From Bacteroidales bacterium (GTDB lineage: Bacteria > Bacteroidota > Bacteroidia > Bacteroidales > UBA3663), in contig JAFSKF010000031.1 of the NCBI GenBank assembly GCA_017449065.1, positions 32,847 to 96,846 of the forward strand: DNA of 64,000 nucleotides. The letters run 5' to 3'. The translations under genes were made by a program, and so were the position numbers. The notes under the pieces were generated by a model that saw only the letters and a list, made by a program, of their open reading frames with translations, was not told the DNA's origin and did not search any database. Positions 49,901-59,332 of the stretch are shown piece after piece (position 1 is the first letter of the stretch; each line of letters opens with the position of its first letter).

Positions 49901-52117
49901 TCAGAATGGATAGCCCACTGCGAAGTGGAAAGTGCGGTTATGATTGCTTAACGGGTGATCCAGCACCCACGACTGGCGGCCGGTACCTTCTGTAGGGTCG
50001 TAGGCCTTCACACCCAGATCAAGACGCAGAATCACAAAATCGGTCACCAAACGCAAGCCCAATCCCCATGAAGCCGCAATCTCTCGATAGAAATCTTTGC
50101 CGATAGCACCTCCCGGCTGTGAATCGTACTCCTTGAGGGTCCAGACATTTCCGGCATCGACAAACGCCGCAAATTCGAACTTCCAGAACAAACGGCTACG
50201 CAATTCCATCGAAGCATCGAAACGGACATCTCCGCATTGGTTGAAATAATCAACAGAACTATCCTTGCCTGCATATCTGCCCGGACCCAATGTGCGCACA
50301 CTCCAGCCTCGCACCGAGTTCGCGCCACCGGAATAATAGCGCTTTTCGAAAGGCATCACATCGCTGTTACCGTAAGGGACAGCCACACCACCCGCCAAAT
50401 GGAATGCCAGACGACTACGATCCGTAAGATAGCGGCTGAATGCCCAGTCGGCATCGAAGCGAGTGTATTGCTCATAAGGCAAATCAAAAATCTGATACTG
50501 TCCGCCCTCTTTTCGGAAATCGGCAGCAACAGCCACCGCGTTCAACAGATTGCCGGCAATTTCCGGATTCAGACGTAGGCTCCACAAGTTGCGAGCTGAA
50601 GCCGCAGCAGTATTCTGCATATTGCGCGAGTTGCCCGCATAGAGCGAATATCCGGCCGACATAATAAGGTGCGAGGTATAACTGCTGTAGCTGATTGGTC
50701 CTGCATTCTGAATGATTTTCAGGAAAGCCTCACTTCGCTTAGGCAGATAAACATAGCTCAAATCGAGCACATCGAGGTTATGATACCAGCTACGTTCGCG
50801 GCTCGTCCACTTGTACGACAAACCTGCATTGGTGATGATGCGCGTATATTCCGGACGGCTCTGCTTGCTGTATCCGGCTTTCACAGCTGTGTTAGCTGTA
50901 ATTCCGCGACGTCGTTCTGGTGAGATGAATGGGAAAAGGAATCGGGGGAAATCGATCTGTGCTTCACCTGAATACTCCGTATAGTTATCGTTTACCAATC
51001 CTGTCAGATCGCCCGACAAACTCTCGTAGCCGCCCTTAGCCGAAACCGTAAGCGCTTCAGAACAACGGAAAAGATTTCGGTGCTGATAGGTCAGTGCCGC
51101 CGCAAATCCCAAGTCGCCGGAAGTATTTGTACCATCGAGTTCGAACTGGATGGCATGAGGATTCTGCGGACTCAGATAAACTGTGCAAGCCAGTTCGTCC
51201 GGTTTATCGGTCGGATCCAAGCGCACATTCACATATTTAAGGATATGAAGACGAGAGAAGGCGCTGTAGGTTTTCCGAACATCCTGTTCGCTGTAAAGCT
51301 GTCCGGGACGAATATAGCAGTTTTCAATCAGAATCGAGTTGCGCAAATAAGTACTACTGCCCGTAACACCACCCGTCACCAAATCGAAGTTCGGCACAAA
51401 CTTCACGCTGGCGATCGTGTATTTATTGTGAATACCGTCGATGGTCATCGTAAGATCCACCTCATGGCTTCTGGCAAGCGTATCAGCCAAGAAACTGACA
51501 TCTTCCTTGTTGAAGTCGTAAAAGCCCCTGTTACGCAATAAACTCGTCAGGCGTGTACGTTCCGCTTCCAGTTTTGAACGATCCAACCGTTGTCCGATCT
51601 TCAGTTCGGAAGCAGAGCGGGTCTCTCCTAAAATGATCGGTTCGAGAAGCGGGTCTTCGATGACGTATTTGAGTTGGGCGATGCGATGCGGTTCTCCACG
51701 ATCGGCCACATAAGTAAGTTCCACCTTGCGATGCTTGCGTTTCAGGCGATGTGTCACTTGCGCATTCAGATACCCCTGATTGATGAGTGCACGCCGCATG
51801 GAGCGTTCCGTTCGGAAAGTCTGTTCTTCACTATATACTGGCGGTTCCGTACCGATCTTACCCCTCAGCCGATGCCAAGCTCTCACCGTATCATTATGCC
51901 AAATCCACGTAGAAACCGGAAGAAATCCGAAAGTGCGGTGATAGGCATTTTGTGCCACAGCCATACGCAGGGTATTGTTGTTCGAAGGAGCACCATCCAC
52001 TTCGATATACACACGGCTCAGCACTTCCTGATGCGCAGGCACATGTCGCGTTACGCGACAACCTGTCACCACAAGAAACAACGACAACAAAAAAATGATT
52101 TGCCGTAAGTGCTGCAT
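49901..52117 (-). CDS. Second TamL-like Omp85 outer-membrane lipoprotein
   Basis: 738 residues with a lipoprotein signal (Cys20 in VTGC). POTRA-like repeats (about 30-320) include NRGFYDFNKEDVSF; the barrel has RYYSGGANSVRGWSVRTLGPG and ends TFHFAVGYPF. It has the same architecture as the TamL at 38102-40453 but is diverged and has no TamB partner beside it. Likely roles are outer-membrane protein or lipoprotein assembly; the substrate is unknown. Upstream is a 156-bp repeat-rich gap, so it may have its own, unrecognised promoter or be read from the DUF695-MBL-murB genes. Confidence 0.87.
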   Translation of the reverse strand: MQHLRQIIFLLSLFLVVTGCRVTRHVPAHQEVLSRVYIEVDGAPSNNNTLRMAVAQNAYHRTFGFLPVSTWIWHNDTVRAWHRLRGKIGTEPPVYSEEQTFRTERSMRRALINQGYLNAQVTHRLKRKHRKVELTYVADRGEPHRIAQLKYVIEDPLLEPIILGETRSASELKIGQRLDRSKLEAERTRLTSLLRNRGFYDFNKEDVSFLADTLARSHEVDLTMTIDGIHNKYTIASVKFVPNFDLVTGGVTGSSTYLRNSILIENCYIRPGQLYSEQDVRKTYSAFSRLHILKYVNVRLDPTDKPDELACTVYLSPQNPHAIQFELDGTNTSGDLGFAAALTYQHRNLFRCSEALTVSAKGGYESLSGDLTGLVNDNYTEYSGEAQIDFPRFLFPFISPERRRGITANTAVKAGYSKQSRPEYTRIITNAGLSYKWTSRERSWYHNLDVLDLSYVYLPKRSEAFLKIIQNAGPISYSSYTSHLIMSAGYSLYAGNSRNMQNTAAASARNLWSLRLNPEIAGNLLNAVAVAADFRKEGGQYQIFDLPYEQYTRFDADWAFSRYLTDRSRLAFHLAGGVAVPYGNSDVMPFEKRYYSGGANSVRGWSVRTLGPGRYAGKDSSVDYFNQCGDVRFDASMELRSRLFWKFEFAAFVDAGNVWTLKEYDSQPGGAIGKDFYREIAASWGLGLRLVTDFVILRLDLGVKAYDPTEGTGRQSWVLDHPLSNHNRTFHFAVGYPF

Positions 52118-52129
52118 GAGGCTATTTTT

Positions 52130-52270
52130 TTATGGGTGAAGTTAATGGGGTAAGTTTATGTATGGGGGGAATGGGATTTATGGGTCGAATGGGGATAATG
52201 GGACTAATGGGGTTAATAACTATTAACTGATAACTAATAACTAGTAGCTAATAACTATTAGTGCTAACTA
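52130..52270. repeat. Low-complexity repeat tract between DUF695 and the Omp85 gene
   Basis: About 52130-52205 holds many imperfect copies of an (A/T)ATGGGG-type hexamer-heptamer. About 52203-52262 holds imperfect copies of TAATAACTA in both orientations (for example CTAATAACTATTAG). It looks like slippage-prone simple sequence with no coding signal. Confidence 0.65.
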
Positions 52271-52273
52271 ATC

Positions 52274-52711
52274 TCAGTCCTCCTCACCTTTCAGATCGAG
52301 CAGTTCCCGGTATTCTTCGTTATCGGGATCATCGTAAGCATTGATAACAATCGGTAATTGCGGATATGCAGCCAAAGTATCGTTAAGCCGTTGGCCGAAA
52401 GCTGCAATATTGCGACAGATGAAATTGGTTTCCCGCTTGCCCTGACCGGTATAGATGCCGGTAACAATGGCCAGTTTGTCTTTCTCCATCGCAGCACGCA
52501 ACTTATCTCCCACTTCCTCCATCAGCTGAGCCTCCTTATCATCGGCAGGCAGACCTTTTTCGTCGGGTGTGTAGTTCCAGATTACTTCCAAGCGTTCACG
52601 CAGTTTGCGCGATTTTACAAACTCGTCGATTCCTGTGCGTCCGGAAATAAAAGTATATGTTCCGTCCTCGTTCTCCGAAAGGGCAGTAAACCAATTATCA
52701 GTTAATTGCAT
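52274..52711 (-). CDS. DUF695-type protein
   Basis: 145 residues, soluble, acidic, no signal peptide. It opens MQLTDNWFTALSENEDGTYTF and ends with LPIVINAYDDPDNEEYREL, features I associate with the DUF695 family, whose function is unknown. It follows the MBL hydrolase by 17 bp in a murB-MBL-DUF695 unit. No catalytic motif can be named. Confidence 0.72.
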   Translation of the reverse strand: MQLTDNWFTALSENEDGTYTFISGRTGIDEFVKSRKLRERLEVIWNYTPDEKGLPADDKEAQLMEEVGDKLRAAMEKDKLAIVTGIYTGQGKRETNFICRNIAAFGQRLNDTLAAYPQLPIVINAYDDPDNEEYRELLDLKGEED

Positions 52712-52728
52712 ACGGTAAGAAATAGAAA

Positions 52729-53487
52729 TTAAAATTCAATCTGCAGGCCATCGTAAGCCAACTGTACACCCTGCGGTAACCGACTGTTCGCCCACGGATG
52801 CAAGCCGATATCGTGGCTCAAGTGTGTAAAAAACGTCTGGCGAGGTTTCATCCGATCCACCACTTCCAGCGCCTGTTCGACATTGAAATGCGTGGGGTGA
52901 GTCTTCCATCTGAGTGCATCGAGAATCAGCGTATCGACGTGCTCCAGTTTCGCCCACTCCGACTCCGGAATCTCCGTGCAGTCGGTAATATAGGCCAACG
53001 GACCGAGCCGCCAAGCCAAGATGGGCAGTTTGCCATGATATATCTGCAAGGGTCTGACGAGCGTCTCTCCTATCTGAAATTCATCTTCAGGATGTGCGAT
53101 ATGCAAATCCATTTGCGGAACACCCGGATACTTATGCACAAAAATGTAGTCGTATTTTTCAATGAAGGTCTTACTCACTATCGGATCGGCATACGTAGGC
53201 AGCGGATTCTCCCAGCAGAATGCACGCAAATCATCCAAACCGGCCACATGATCAAAATGATTATGCGTAATCAGTAAAGCGTCCAGATGCGTAATGTGCG
53301 CCCGAAGCGCCTGCTGGCGAAAATCGGGACCGCAATCGATAAGAATGTTTTTATGATCGTCGGTCTCGACCAAAACTGAGCACCTGAGACGATTATCATG
53401 CGGATCGGCAGACGTACAAACCTCACACGAGCATAACGGCATCGGAACTCCGCAAGAGGTTCCCGTACCCAAAAACTGAACCTTCAT
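52729..53487 (-). CDS. MBL-fold metallohydrolase
   Basis: 252 residues. The metallo-beta-lactamase motif is THNHFDHVAGLDDL (about 74-87), with further ligands at YITDC and THLSHDIGLH near the C-terminus. An N-terminal GTGTSCGVPMPLCSCEVC resembles the PhnP-like subgroup, which has a cysteine cluster and acts on cyclic phosphodiesters. The actual substrate here is not known. It starts 1 bp after the murB stop, so the two are co-transcribed. Confidence 0.88.
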   Translation of the reverse strand: MKVQFLGTGTSCGVPMPLCSCEVCTSADPHDNRLRCSVLVETDDHKNILIDCGPDFRQQALRAHITHLDALLITHNHFDHVAGLDDLRAFCWENPLPTYADPIVSKTFIEKYDYIFVHKYPGVPQMDLHIAHPEDEFQIGETLVRPLQIYHGKLPILAWRLGPLAYITDCTEIPESEWAKLEHVDTLILDALRWKTHPTHFNVEQALEVVDRMKPRQTFFTHLSHDIGLHPWANSRLPQGVQLAYDGLQIEF

Positions 53488-53488
53488 A

Positions 53489-54586
53489 TCAAATAAAATT
53501 CACTTCCGGTTCTAACTGCACATCAAAGCGGTCGAGTACCGTTTCGATGATGATATTGGCCAACTGTACCACTTCCTGCGATTTTGCCTTACCCATATTC
53601 ACCAGCACCAGACATTGTTTCGGATAGACAGCAGCATCGCCAACCCGGCGTGTGGCACAACCGGAATGTTCGATGAGCCAGCCGGCAGGCACTTTCACCA
53701 TGTTTGGATCCTGCTCCCCATTTGGTTTCGTTACCGCATACATGGGGATGTCGGGATATTGGCTATGCAAAGCACGATATTTTACAATAGGTATCACCGG
53801 GTTCTTGAAGAAACTGCCGGCATTGCCATAGATGGCAGGATCGGGCAACTTGGCCGAACGGATGGCGAGAATTGTTTCGCGCATAGCTGAAAGTGTGATT
53901 GGCCGATTCACCTTCGACGGCTTGCGACGACTGGTTCGAACGTCTTTCTGCTGCAATGAATAGCCTCGCTCGAGAAGAGCGGCCTTGATGTTGCCGTACT
54001 CGATATTGAAGAGCGCTTTTGTCCGCAAACGCAGCAAAACTCCCGTTATCACGAAACGGCTCTTGAACTCTGCATCTTTGAAGATGCTGGTGCGATAGCC
54101 GTAGCGGCAATCCTCTACTCCGACAATATAATTCTTGCTTTGCTGAACATCATAAACCGCCACAGCCACACAAACATCCTTGAATTCTGCTCCGTAGGCA
54201 CCAATATTCTGTACTGCCGCCGCTCCCACTTCTCCCGGGATACCCGACAGGTTCTCGATTCCCATAAAACCTCGGATAGCTGCCCATTGGCACAAGTGAT
54301 CCCACACTTCTCCGGCTCCGACTTCAACCAGCTGCTCCTCATCGCCGGAAGCATTCAGTTTGATTCCTTTGATGGATCCATGCAGAATAACTCCGGGATA
54401 ATCCTGTGTGAACAACAGATTACTGCCTTGTCCGACATGCAGGAAAGGTTTTCCCTTCACACGCGGATCCTGAAAGATAGTCGGGAGATCTTCCTCCTGA
54501 TTATATTCGACCAGCAAGGCTGCCTTAGCTGCAATGCCAAAGGTATTATAGGGTAACAACGAAGCGTTTTCTGTGAATCTGATCAT
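53489..54586 (-). CDS. murB: UDP-N-acetylenolpyruvoylglucosamine reductase
   Basis: 365 residues from ATG 54586 (MIRFTENASLLPYNTFGI, the usual MurB opening). An in-frame ATG at 54637 lies inside the -33 box and is excluded. FAD-binding motifs are present: LHVGQGSNLLF, GIENLSGIPGEVGAAAVQNIGAYG and late PAGWLIEHSGC, and the catalytic Ser in the YGNAGSFFKNP segment. It is a type I MurB and makes UDP-MurNAc for peptidoglycan. It leads the murB-MBL-DUF695 unit. Confidence 0.96.
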   Translation of the reverse strand: MIRFTENASLLPYNTFGIAAKAALLVEYNQEEDLPTIFQDPRVKGKPFLHVGQGSNLLFTQDYPGVILHGSIKGIKLNASGDEEQLVEVGAGEVWDHLCQWAAIRGFMGIENLSGIPGEVGAAAVQNIGAYGAEFKDVCVAVAVYDVQQSKNYIVGVEDCRYGYRTSIFKDAEFKSRFVITGVLLRLRTKALFNIEYGNIKAALLERGYSLQQKDVRTSRRKPSKVNRPITLSAMRETILAIRSAKLPDPAIYGNAGSFFKNPVIPIVKYRALHSQYPDIPMYAVTKPNGEQDPNMVKVPAGWLIEHSGCATRRVGDAAVYPKQCLVLVNMGKAKSQEVVQLANIIIETVLDRFDVQLEPEVNFI

Positions 54587-54606
54587 GGATGAATGTATTT
54601 TTGCCG

Positions 54607-54638
54607 CAAAGTTAGCATTTTTTTGCGAACCTTCCAAA
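54607..54638 (-). promoter_or_regulatory. Promoter of murB
   Basis: Minus-strand -7 TAACTTTG (plus-strand 54607-54614), 20-bp spacer, -33 TTTG (plus-strand CAAA 54635-54638). The transcript should start about 14 nt before ATG 54586. Confidence 0.85.
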
Positions 54639-54646
54639 TTTAAACA

Positions 54647-54686
54647 GAAAAAAGAGCAATAAGGAAAACCTTACCGCTCTTTTTTC
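54647..54686 (-). terminator. Terminator of the RND efflux operon
   Basis: GAAAAAAGAGC (54647-54657) pairs with GCTCTTTTTTC (54676-54686). An inner TAAGG-AAAA-CCTTA extends the stem. It lies 14 bp after the stop of the PII-like gene and 9 bp from the murB -33 box. Confidence 0.85.
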
Positions 54687-54700
54687 GGGTTTTACTTGTG

Positions 54701-54994
54701 TCAAAGCACCTGTTCAACAGGGAGAACAAATGCCCTAAGACCCAAGTTCGGACTTTCGTTATCGATTTTCTTCAAACGCTCCAGAATCTGAGGTACCTTC
54801 TCATCCTCGCAAACCGACAGAATGGAACTGTTCTCTCCTGGCCAAGCATGACTGCCATAGTGAGGCTCTCCTTTTACGGAACCCCGACCCTGAGTCTGTG
54901 CCCACATGGTGAACCCTCGCATCATGGTGCTCGAAAGAGCCGCAATGACAGTATCGCGGTGCGCCTGATCGAAACTAATAAATACAGCTTTCAT
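54701..54994 (-). CDS. PII-like small protein of the RND efflux operon
   Basis: 97 residues. The pattern of a short beta strand (MKAVFISFD), a helix with AALSSTMMRGFTMW, a glycine-rich QGRGSVKGEPHYGSHAWPGEN loop split by a proline, then SILSVCEDEKVPQILERLK and a final GLRAFVLPVEQVL matches the PII/CutA-like ferredoxin fold, including its T-loop position. It lacks the GlnB uridylylation tyrosine context. It is the last gene of the TolC-adaptor-RND operon, 13 bp after the pump gene, so it may sense a small molecule and modulate the pump. The fold call is from sequence pattern only. Confidence 0.72.
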   Translation of the reverse strand: MKAVFISFDQAHRDTVIAALSSTMMRGFTMWAQTQGRGSVKGEPHYGSHAWPGENSSILSVCEDEKVPQILERLKKIDNESPNLGLRAFVLPVEQVL

Positions 54995-55007
54995 TTTTAT
55001 TTAGTTT

Positions 55008-58000
55008 TTATTTTTTGCGTTTGAATATGTGTCGCTTCTGCTTCCATTCGCGTTCTACACCCAACTGGGTGGCCCAAGCGCGACGAGCCGAATTGATCTT
55101 GAAGCCTTGGAAAATACAGTAAACCGAAGGAACGACAACGAGCGTCATAACCGTTGAAACTAACAGACCGCCGATAATGGCGATACCCATCGGCTGCCAC
55201 ATCTCCGAACCCTGACCGGTACCTATTGCCATTGGCAACATACCCAGAATGGTGGTCAACGTGGTCATCAATACCGGACGAAGACGGCTTCGACCTGCAG
55301 CAACCACAGCGTGAATGACACTATAGCCACGCTCGCGCAAAAGGTGAATATAGTCGATCAGCACGATACCGTTCTTCACCACAATACCGATCAGCATGAT
55401 TGCGCCCAACATGGACATGATGTTCAGATCTACACCCGTAATCCACAAAGCGAGCACGATACCGGTAAACGTAAACGGAATGGAAATCAGCATGATGATA
55501 AACGGATCGCTCCATGATTCGAACTGGGCTGCCATCACAATGAACACGATGATCATAATCAATAAGCCCAAAGTACCCAGATCCTTGAACGAATCCTGCT
55601 GGTCTTCGTAGGAACCGGCCACCTGAATGCTGGTATCACTGGAGAGCAAACCGGCCGCACGCATCTCCTCGATGTGAGCCTGACCTGCCCTAACCACCGA
55701 ACCCAAGTCGGTTTCTTCGGTATTGATAACACACTTCAGGGTATTCACACGCTGACGGTCCTTGCGTTCGATGGTAGGCAACGTGAAGCGTTCCACCACT
55801 TCGCCGACGTCTTTGATACGCACTTTCGATCCGTTCGTACCATACATGATAATATTCTCGATTGTTTCTACGTTCTCACGCACCTCTGGAGCATAGCGCA
55901 CATAAATATCGTATTCCTCGCCATCCTCACGGAAGTAGCTTGCCAATGATCCGTTGAATCGGTTACGGAGATAAGCACCTGCCGTAGAAAGGTTCAAACC
56001 GTATCTGGCCAATTTCTCACGATCGAAATCAACCTGCACTTCCGGCTGATAATCCGGACGGGAGATATTCGTCTGGCTCACACCCGGCACCGTCATCATG
56101 TATTCACGCATCAGGCGGGTCAATGAATCGGTCTGCACCAGATCATAGCCATAGATCTCGAAGTCGGCGGTAGTTTGTCCGCCCATACCCGACTGTCCGC
56201 CTTCGGTTACGGTAATCTTTGCCAGTTCCGGATACTTCTTCAGGTCCTGACGCATCTGGTTGCCCACATCGTACATGCTCTCTTTCGAAATACGCTGAGC
56301 CACCTTATACATGGAAACATTGAACGAAATGATGTGCGTACCGTTGTTCTGCATCGATGCAAAAGTGTTGTCGGTATCGGCCTGACCGGTTGTGAAGTTG
56401 ACGGCTTTAAGCACTTTCTTCTCGGAAGTTCCCCAACGCGACATCCACAAGTTTGCAAGTTCGCTGGCAATTTCCTCGGCACGATCCTGACGGGTACCGA
56501 TAGGCAATTCCAAGCTGACCGAAATACGACCGCTATCCTGCGCGGGGAAGAAACCGGTACCAATAAGTCCTAAGAAGGCTGGCAATAGTGACGTTACGAA
56601 GAATATCACGATGATAAGCATCATCATAGCACGATGTCGTACGGCCCAGTCGATCTTCTTGGCATACCAGATATCGAGTTTATCGAGCATTCCGCGTACG
56701 ATGAAGTGGTTGTACCAGCGGCTGAACCAGTTTTCGCGTTTCTTCAGGCGAAGCATCAGCGAGCAGAGCATCGGGGTGAATGTCAAAGCCGATGTGGTAG
56801 ATACGGTCATAATGATACACATCATCCAGCCCAACTCGCGGAAGAGCACACCCGACATACCTGAAACCAATGTCAACGGGAAGAACACACCGATCATGGT
56901 AAGCGTAGAGGCGATTACGGAAATAGCCACCTCGTTCGTACCGTGAATGGCCGCCTGCTTCGGATCGCTGCCTCGTTCTATGTGGTTCGTCACATTTTCA
57001 AGCACCACAATAGCATCATCCACCACATTACCGATAGCGATACTCAAGCAGGAAAGTGAAATCATGTTGAGCGAAGAACCGGTAGCGTTCAAATAAATGA
57101 ACGAGGCAATCAGAGACAATGGAATCGTAATGACAATAACCACAACAGCACGCCAACGTCCCAAGAAGAGGAAGCAGACGATAGCCACGAACAACATAGC
57201 GTAGCTGATGGTCTCCTCCAACGAACCGATGGTTGCGTAGATATTCTCCGATGTATTCACAATCACGCCCAAGGTCACATCGCTTGGCAAAGTCTTCTGA
57301 ATATTCGGCAACATGGCAAGCACCTTCTCTGCAATAGCCACAGAGTTGGCACCCGACTGCTTCTGCACAATAATCATGGCGCCCTGTTCGCCGGAATAAC
57401 CCTTCGGATCATTATCGTTCGTGAAGAACGTGTGTACCTTCTGTGCACGCTCCTGAACCGTATCTTCAACGCGAGCCACATCCTTCAGATAGACAATCTT
57501 GTTACCGGAAGTCGATACAACAATATTCTCCATTTCCTTCGGATCGGCAAACTCGCCCTTCACACGAAGCGTATAGGCGTTGTTACCTGTATCGAACGAA
57601 CCGCCCGGCACATTCCGGTTCTCGTAGCTGATAATGCTCGAAATGGCTTCTACTGTCAGATTATAGGCATCCAGCTTGTCAGGATCACAATATATATAAA
57701 TAGTACGCTTTGCTGCACCCGATACGGAAACCGAACCCACTCCGGCTACACGCGCCAATGGGTTGGCCACCTGATCATCAAGAATCTTGTATAGGGCTGC
57801 CGTACTTTCCTTAGCCTGTGCACTGAGCACCAGGATCGGGATCATATCGCTTGAAAACTTGAAAATGATAGGCGTTCCTGCTTCGTCCGGAAGCGACGTC
57901 GATACCATATCCAGTTTATCGCGCACATCGTTGGTCAAAGCATCAATATCGTAGCCATATTCGAACTCAAGCGTAATAATGGCATAATTCTCCTTCGACT

Positions 58001-58247
58001 GCGATGTGATGTGCTTCAGATAGTTCACCGAGTTGAGCGTATTCTCAAGCGGTCGGGTCACATTGTTCTCAATATCTTCTGCGCTGGCGCCTGCATACGT
58101 CTCCATCACCATGATCATGTTGGTATCGATATCCGGGAAGAGGTCGATAGGCAACTTGCTCAGGCTAAAGAGACCGAAGATCGCAATGGCAATAAATACC
58201 AGCGAAGTCATAATCGGTCTTTTGACCGCACCTTCATATAAACTCAT
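55008..58247 (-). CDS. RND (HAE1-type) efflux pump, inner-membrane subunit
   Basis: 1079 residues with the RND layout: TM1 near residue 15 ([17 protein letters not shown]), a large periplasmic loop, TM2-6 with the proton-relay motif [13 protein letters not shown] in TM4, a second periplasmic loop and TM7-12. The opening [15 protein letters not shown] is typical of the hydrophobe/amphiphile exporters. It uses proton motive force to expel its cargo through the adaptor and TolC-like channel encoded upstream. There is no neighbouring regulator. The substrate cannot be told from sequence. Confidence 0.95.
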   Translation of the reverse strand: MSLYEGAVKRPIMTSLVFIAIAIFGLFSLSKLPIDLFPDIDTNMIMVMETYAGASAEDIENNVTRPLENTLNSVNYLKHITSQSKENYAIITLEFEYGYDIDALTNDVRDKLDMVSTSLPDEAGTPIIFKFSSDMIPILVLSAQAKESTAALYKILDDQVANPLARVAGVGSVSVSGAAKRTIYIYCDPDKLDAYNLTVEAISSIISYENRNVPGGSFDTGNNAYTLRVKGEFADPKEMENIVVSTSGNKIVYLKDVARVEDTVQERAQKVHTFFTNDNDPKGYSGEQGAMIIVQKQSGANSVAIAEKVLAMLPNIQKTLPSDVTLGVIVNTSENIYATIGSLEETISYAMLFVAIVCFLFLGRWRAVVVIVITIPLSLIASFIYLNATGSSLNMISLSCLSIAIGNVVDDAIVVLENVTNHIERGSDPKQAAIHGTNEVAISVIASTLTMIGVFFPLTLVSGMSGVLFRELGWMMCIIMTVSTTSALTFTPMLCSLMLRLKKRENWFSRWYNHFIVRGMLDKLDIWYAKKIDWAVRHRAMMMLIIVIFFVTSLLPAFLGLIGTGFFPAQDSGRISVSLELPIGTRQDRAEEIASELANLWMSRWGTSEKKVLKAVNFTTGQADTDNTFASMQNNGTHIISFNVSMYKVAQRISKESMYDVGNQMRQDLKKYPELAKITVTEGGQSGMGGQTTADFEIYGYDLVQTDSLTRLMREYMMTVPGVSQTNISRPDYQPEVQVDFDREKLARYGLNLSTAGAYLRNRFNGSLASYFREDGEEYDIYVRYAPEVRENVETIENIIMYGTNGSKVRIKDVGEVVERFTLPTIERKDRQRVNTLKCVINTEETDLGSVVRAGQAHIEEMRAAGLLSSDTSIQVAGSYEDQQDSFKDLGTLGLLIMIIVFIVMAAQFESWSDPFIIMLISIPFTFTGIVLALWITGVDLNIMSMLGAIMLIGIVVKNGIVLIDYIHLLRERGYSVIHAVVAAGRSRLRPVLMTTLTTILGMLPMAIGTGQGSEMWQPMGIAIIGGLLVSTVMTLVVVPSVYCIFQGFKINSARRAWATQLGVEREWKQKRHIFKRKK

Positions 58248-58272
58248 AATAGTTGAGAATTGAAAGATTAAA

Positions 58273-59298
58273 TTAGTTCAGAATATTCACCTTTCTGCCA
58301 TCAGAAAGCAGGGTCTGTCCGAAAACTACCACCTGTTCTCCATCTTTCAGACCATCGATGACAACATATTCGGCATCAATGCGACGACCCACATTGATGG
58401 TCTGGCGGCGAACCTTTCCGTCGCTAACCACATAGACGAAACGCTCGCCGGAGCCGGTCTGCTTTACGACTGCCTGATCCGGAACAAGCACATAGTCGGC
58501 CGTACCGAAATTCAGGGTTACGCGGGCGAACATACCCGGACGAACTCGCTGGTTGGCATTAGGAATCTGCACCTCAACCTGGAAGGAACGGGTATTACGG
58601 TCGAGCGTAGGATAAACGATGCTGACTTTGCCTTGGAAGGTTTCTCCCGGATAGGCATCGAGCACAATATTATCGATAGGCATACCCACCTTCACGTCTT
58701 TGAAATACTGTTCATTCACGTCCAATAGGAGTTTTACAGGAGTAATCTTCTGAACCACCAATACCGGAGTACCTGCATAGAGATCGCCGTCGTCGTAGTT
58801 CCGCGCGCTCACTACGCCATCGATGGGTGATGTAAGCTGTGTGTTCTCTACCAGATTCTTATACTGGGTTTCCAAAACATCGAGAGCTGTTTTCTGGGTA
58901 TCGTAGTTCGATTTGCTGGCACCTCCCACTTTATAGAGTTCTTCAATTCGCTTAAACTCGATTCGCTGGTTGTTCAACTGAGCTTCCAACTGTGTCAGGC
59001 TGTTGTCGTCGAGCTGAACGAGCACCTGTCCTTTGCGAACACGATCGCCCACCTCTACATTGATCTTACGGATACGAACCGGACTCTGTGGGGCAATGGA
59101 GTTCACAACATCAGCCTCCACGTTGGCCGTAAATTCCACCAACTGCTCTACGGAACGGGCTGACACCTGCTTTACTTTGACATTTACGGCCTCCTGCTCC
59201 TCAGCGGTCTTGAAGGTTGTCGGCGTCGGCTTAGAGTTCATGCAACCGCTCAACAGGAAAGCAGCGCCTACACTTGCTAAAAGAATACTTGTTTTCAT
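58273..59298 (-). CDS. Periplasmic adaptor (membrane fusion) lipoprotein of the RND pump
   Basis: 341 residues with a lipoprotein signal (Cys19 in LSGC). The order is a lipoyl/barrel-sandwich half (PQSPVRIRKINVEVGDRVRK), a short alpha hairpin (about 95-145), the second lipoyl half (LTSPIDGVVSARNYDDGDLY), a beta-barrel and a membrane-proximal domain (VPDQAVVKQTGSGERFVYV). It bridges the RND pump and TolC. It lies between tolC (34 bp) and the pump gene (25 bp). Confidence 0.94.
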   Translation of the reverse strand: MKTSILLASVGAAFLLSGCMNSKPTPTTFKTAEEQEAVNVKVKQVSARSVEQLVEFTANVEADVVNSIAPQSPVRIRKINVEVGDRVRKGQVLVQLDDNSLTQLEAQLNNQRIEFKRIEELYKVGGASKSNYDTQKTALDVLETQYKNLVENTQLTSPIDGVVSARNYDDGDLYAGTPVLVVQKITPVKLLLDVNEQYFKDVKVGMPIDNIVLDAYPGETFQGKVSIVYPTLDRNTRSFQVEVQIPNANQRVRPGMFARVTLNFGTADYVLVPDQAVVKQTGSGERFVYVVSDGKVRRQTINVGRRIDAEYVVIDGLKDGEQVVVFGQTLLSDGRKVNILN

Positions 59299-59332
59299 AT
59301 TGTATGTTTTATTATTGAATATCGTATTTGAA

